NCBI GenBank assembly: GCA_035294005.1 | Contig: DATGLT010000394.1 | Coordinates: forward strand, 1-8,941 | Length of the DNA: 8,941 nt | Direction of reading: 5' to 3' | From: JANXQE01 sp035294005 | GTDB taxonomy: Bacteria; Verrucomicrobiota; Verrucomicrobiia; Limisphaerales; UBA8199 | Part shown: positions 7,809 to 8,941 of the stretch, piece after piece | Numbering within the stretch: the first letter of the stretch is position 1 | How the letters are laid out: every line of letters starts with the position of its first letter | Notes under the pieces: model-generated | What the model was told of the DNA's origin: nothing | Database searches by the model: none | What the model saw: only the letters and a program-made list of their open reading frames with translations | Translations under genes and position numbers: made by a program

Positions 7809-8941
7809 ATGACAAAACCGCGAACCATTTCGGCGTCGAGGCGAAAGCTGGGTAAAAGCATCTGCGAGATAATGCTTTCAGGCCTGGCCGTTTTGTGGAT
7901 GCTTGCGGTTTGCTGCGCAGACGCTCCCGCTCAAACGGCTATGAGCAATCTGGTGGTGACCGTGGGCACGACCATTCAAACAAGCGGCACGAACTATTCC
8001 TATGTGCTCATCGGAGCCCCCGAACCTCAGTTGCTGGCCGGAAAGCATTTCGGAATTTTCGGTAAACCGGGTTTTCCAACTAACAACGCCGCTTTTACAC
8101 AGCGCGGTAGCATTTTCCAGCAAAGCGATCCCGCAGCAGTCAACAATCTGCTGAACCAATCGGTGGCGCTCGGCGAGGACCTGAATTCTCTTGGCACCGG
8201 CCTCAACACACTCCTGCACAATGTGCCAGGCATTACCGCTCTGCCGCTGGCGCAAAAGGTGATCACCGCTTTCCAAACCGCCAGCTCCGATCCCGGAACG
8301 GCACAATTTCTGACCCTGCTTGAACACGTTAATCCCGGGCTTACTATGTCCGCCGGACAAGCCTTCTCGGAACCGATAAGCACTACTACGACTTACGAGG
8401 TTCGCGAGCTTAACCCGATCTCCGGCGCACCGGGCGACGTCGTCGGCCGCGTGACCATTACGCCGGGGCAACCTGTCGTGTTGCCCGCGCCGGGCTTTCC
8501 GTTTCAGGTCAAGACCAACGCGCCCAGCGATAATCTGCGCATACGGCTGCGCTGGGGCACCTCGCCCGCCTTGCGCCGGCTTGAACTGCTCGGCTTCGGG
8601 TACAACGTCTGGAGAATTCGTCTGAGCGACGCAACCGCCGCCGGTTATAACACGACTCCGCCGACGATTACTCAACTGCACACCGATCCGCGGTTCACCC
8701 TGGCAAACAGTTCGCCGGTCATTGCCAGTAAACCTTTCACCGCCAATCATGGGCTTGGAGGAGCGGATGATCCTTCCGACTCGACGACCTATTTCTTCAG
8801 CGACAACAACAATCATTCGTTGGGAAATGCTCATTTCCCTACCAACACCCCGCCGGGTTATCTCAACCCGCCTTTCAATGACGGAGACCAATTCTATTAC
8901 TTTGTGACCGCCCGCGACGTGCTCGGGCGCGATGGGTTTTC
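7809..8941 (+). CDS. Exported protein with helical segment and fibronectin type III-like domain (3'-truncated by window)
   Basis: Reading from ATG 7809 stays open for 377 codons to the window edge, so the C-terminus is missing. A basic n-region (SRRKLGK, 10-16), a hydrophobic core (about 21-36) and APA before Gln42 make a type I signal peptide. Cys35-Cys36 are inside it, but LAVC is a poor lipobox because the residue before Cys is Val. Residues 46-105 are beta-like. About 107-175 is helical with leucine spacing (LLNQSVALGEDLNSLGTGL, 114-132). About 190-235 is beta, and 241-377 fits an FnIII-like fold: LRIRLRWG (243-250), FGYNVWRI (263-270), then GDQFYYFVTARDVLGRDG (359-376), the classic ending of such domains. 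No enzyme motif is visible. It starts 11 bases after the giant gene's stop, with no terminator and no Shine-Dalgarno, which suggests one mRNA and coupled translation. The complete protein may carry more FnIII repeats. Confidence 0.85.
   Translation, partial: MTKPRTISASRRKLGKSICEIMLSGLAVLWMLAVCCADAPAQTAMSNLVVTVGTTIQTSGTNYSYVLIGAPEPQLLAGKHFGIFGKPGFPTNNAAFTQRGSIFQQSDPAAVNNLLNQSVALGEDLNSLGTGLNTLLHNVPGITALPLAQKVITAFQTASSDPGTAQFLTLLEHVNPGLTMSAGQAFSEPISTTTTYEVRELNPISGAPGDVVGRVTITPGQPVVLPAPGFPFQVKTNAPSDNLRIRLRWGTSPALRRLELLGFGYNVWRIRLSDATAAGYNTTPPTITQLHTDPRFTLANSSPVIASKPFTANHGLGGADDPSDSTTYFFSDNNNHSLGNAHFPTNTPPGYLNPPFNDGDQFYYFVTARDVLGRDGF

Noticed and set aside
7809..7925. Lipoprotein signal at Cys35-Cys36 of the second exported protein
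   Set aside because: LAVC has Val directly before Cys where Gly, Ala or Ser is expected, and a good signal peptidase I site (APA before Gln42) follows.
7878..8891. Long minus-strand open frame of 337 codons opposite the second secreted protein
   Set aside because: It is antisense to a frame with a clear signal peptide, an FnIII pattern and operon spacing. The antisense product is rich in Arg, Gly and Gln with no recognisable motif, as expected for a shadow frame in GC-rich coding DNA.

Overview
The window looks like a chromosomal stretch of a free-living Gram-negative bacterium of the Planctomycetes-Verrucomicrobia-Chlamydiae group, most likely a Verrucomicrobiota of the Pedosphaera/Limisphaera kind. 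This is an inference. It rests on the moderately high GC, the weak or absent Shine-Dalgarno sequences before most genes, the hydroxypyruvate-isomerase and HGSNAT-like genes, and above all the very large secreted beta-rich protein followed by a secreted fibronectin-III-type protein. All genes are on the plus strand.

Layout: (1) 2-199, the last 65 codons of a TIM-barrel sugar isomerase of the hydroxypyruvate isomerase family, closed by a good intrinsic terminator (about 200-227). (2) 237-282, a noncoding palindromic element whose left arm can pair with either of two downstream arms. (3) 392-1639, an integral-membrane heparan-alpha-glucosaminide N-acetyltransferase-like protein (NagX/DUF5009 type), followed 55 bases later by (4) 1695-2189, a GNAT acetyltransferase resembling spermidine/spermine (diamine) N-acetyltransferases. 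(5) 2190-2343, an intergenic region with only a weak promoter candidate. (6) 2344-7797, a giant exported protein of unknown function, about 1,800 residues: signal peptide, two tandem Ig-like repeats, a long beta-rich middle, a cysteine-free helical segment of about 340 residues, and a cysteine-rich beta C-terminus. (7) 7809 to the window edge, a second exported protein starting 11 bases after the giant gene. It has a short helical segment and an FnIII-like domain and continues past the window.

Genes 6 and 7 look like one transcription unit. Both precursors end their signal peptides in A-x-A followed by Gln, both combine beta domains with amphipathic helices, and neither has a catalytic motif I can recognise. 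They are the best candidates for an undescribed system, plausibly an extracellular or periplasmic structural or adhesive assembly; that role is inference only. I see no tRNA, rRNA, CRISPR array, insertion sequence or phage gene.
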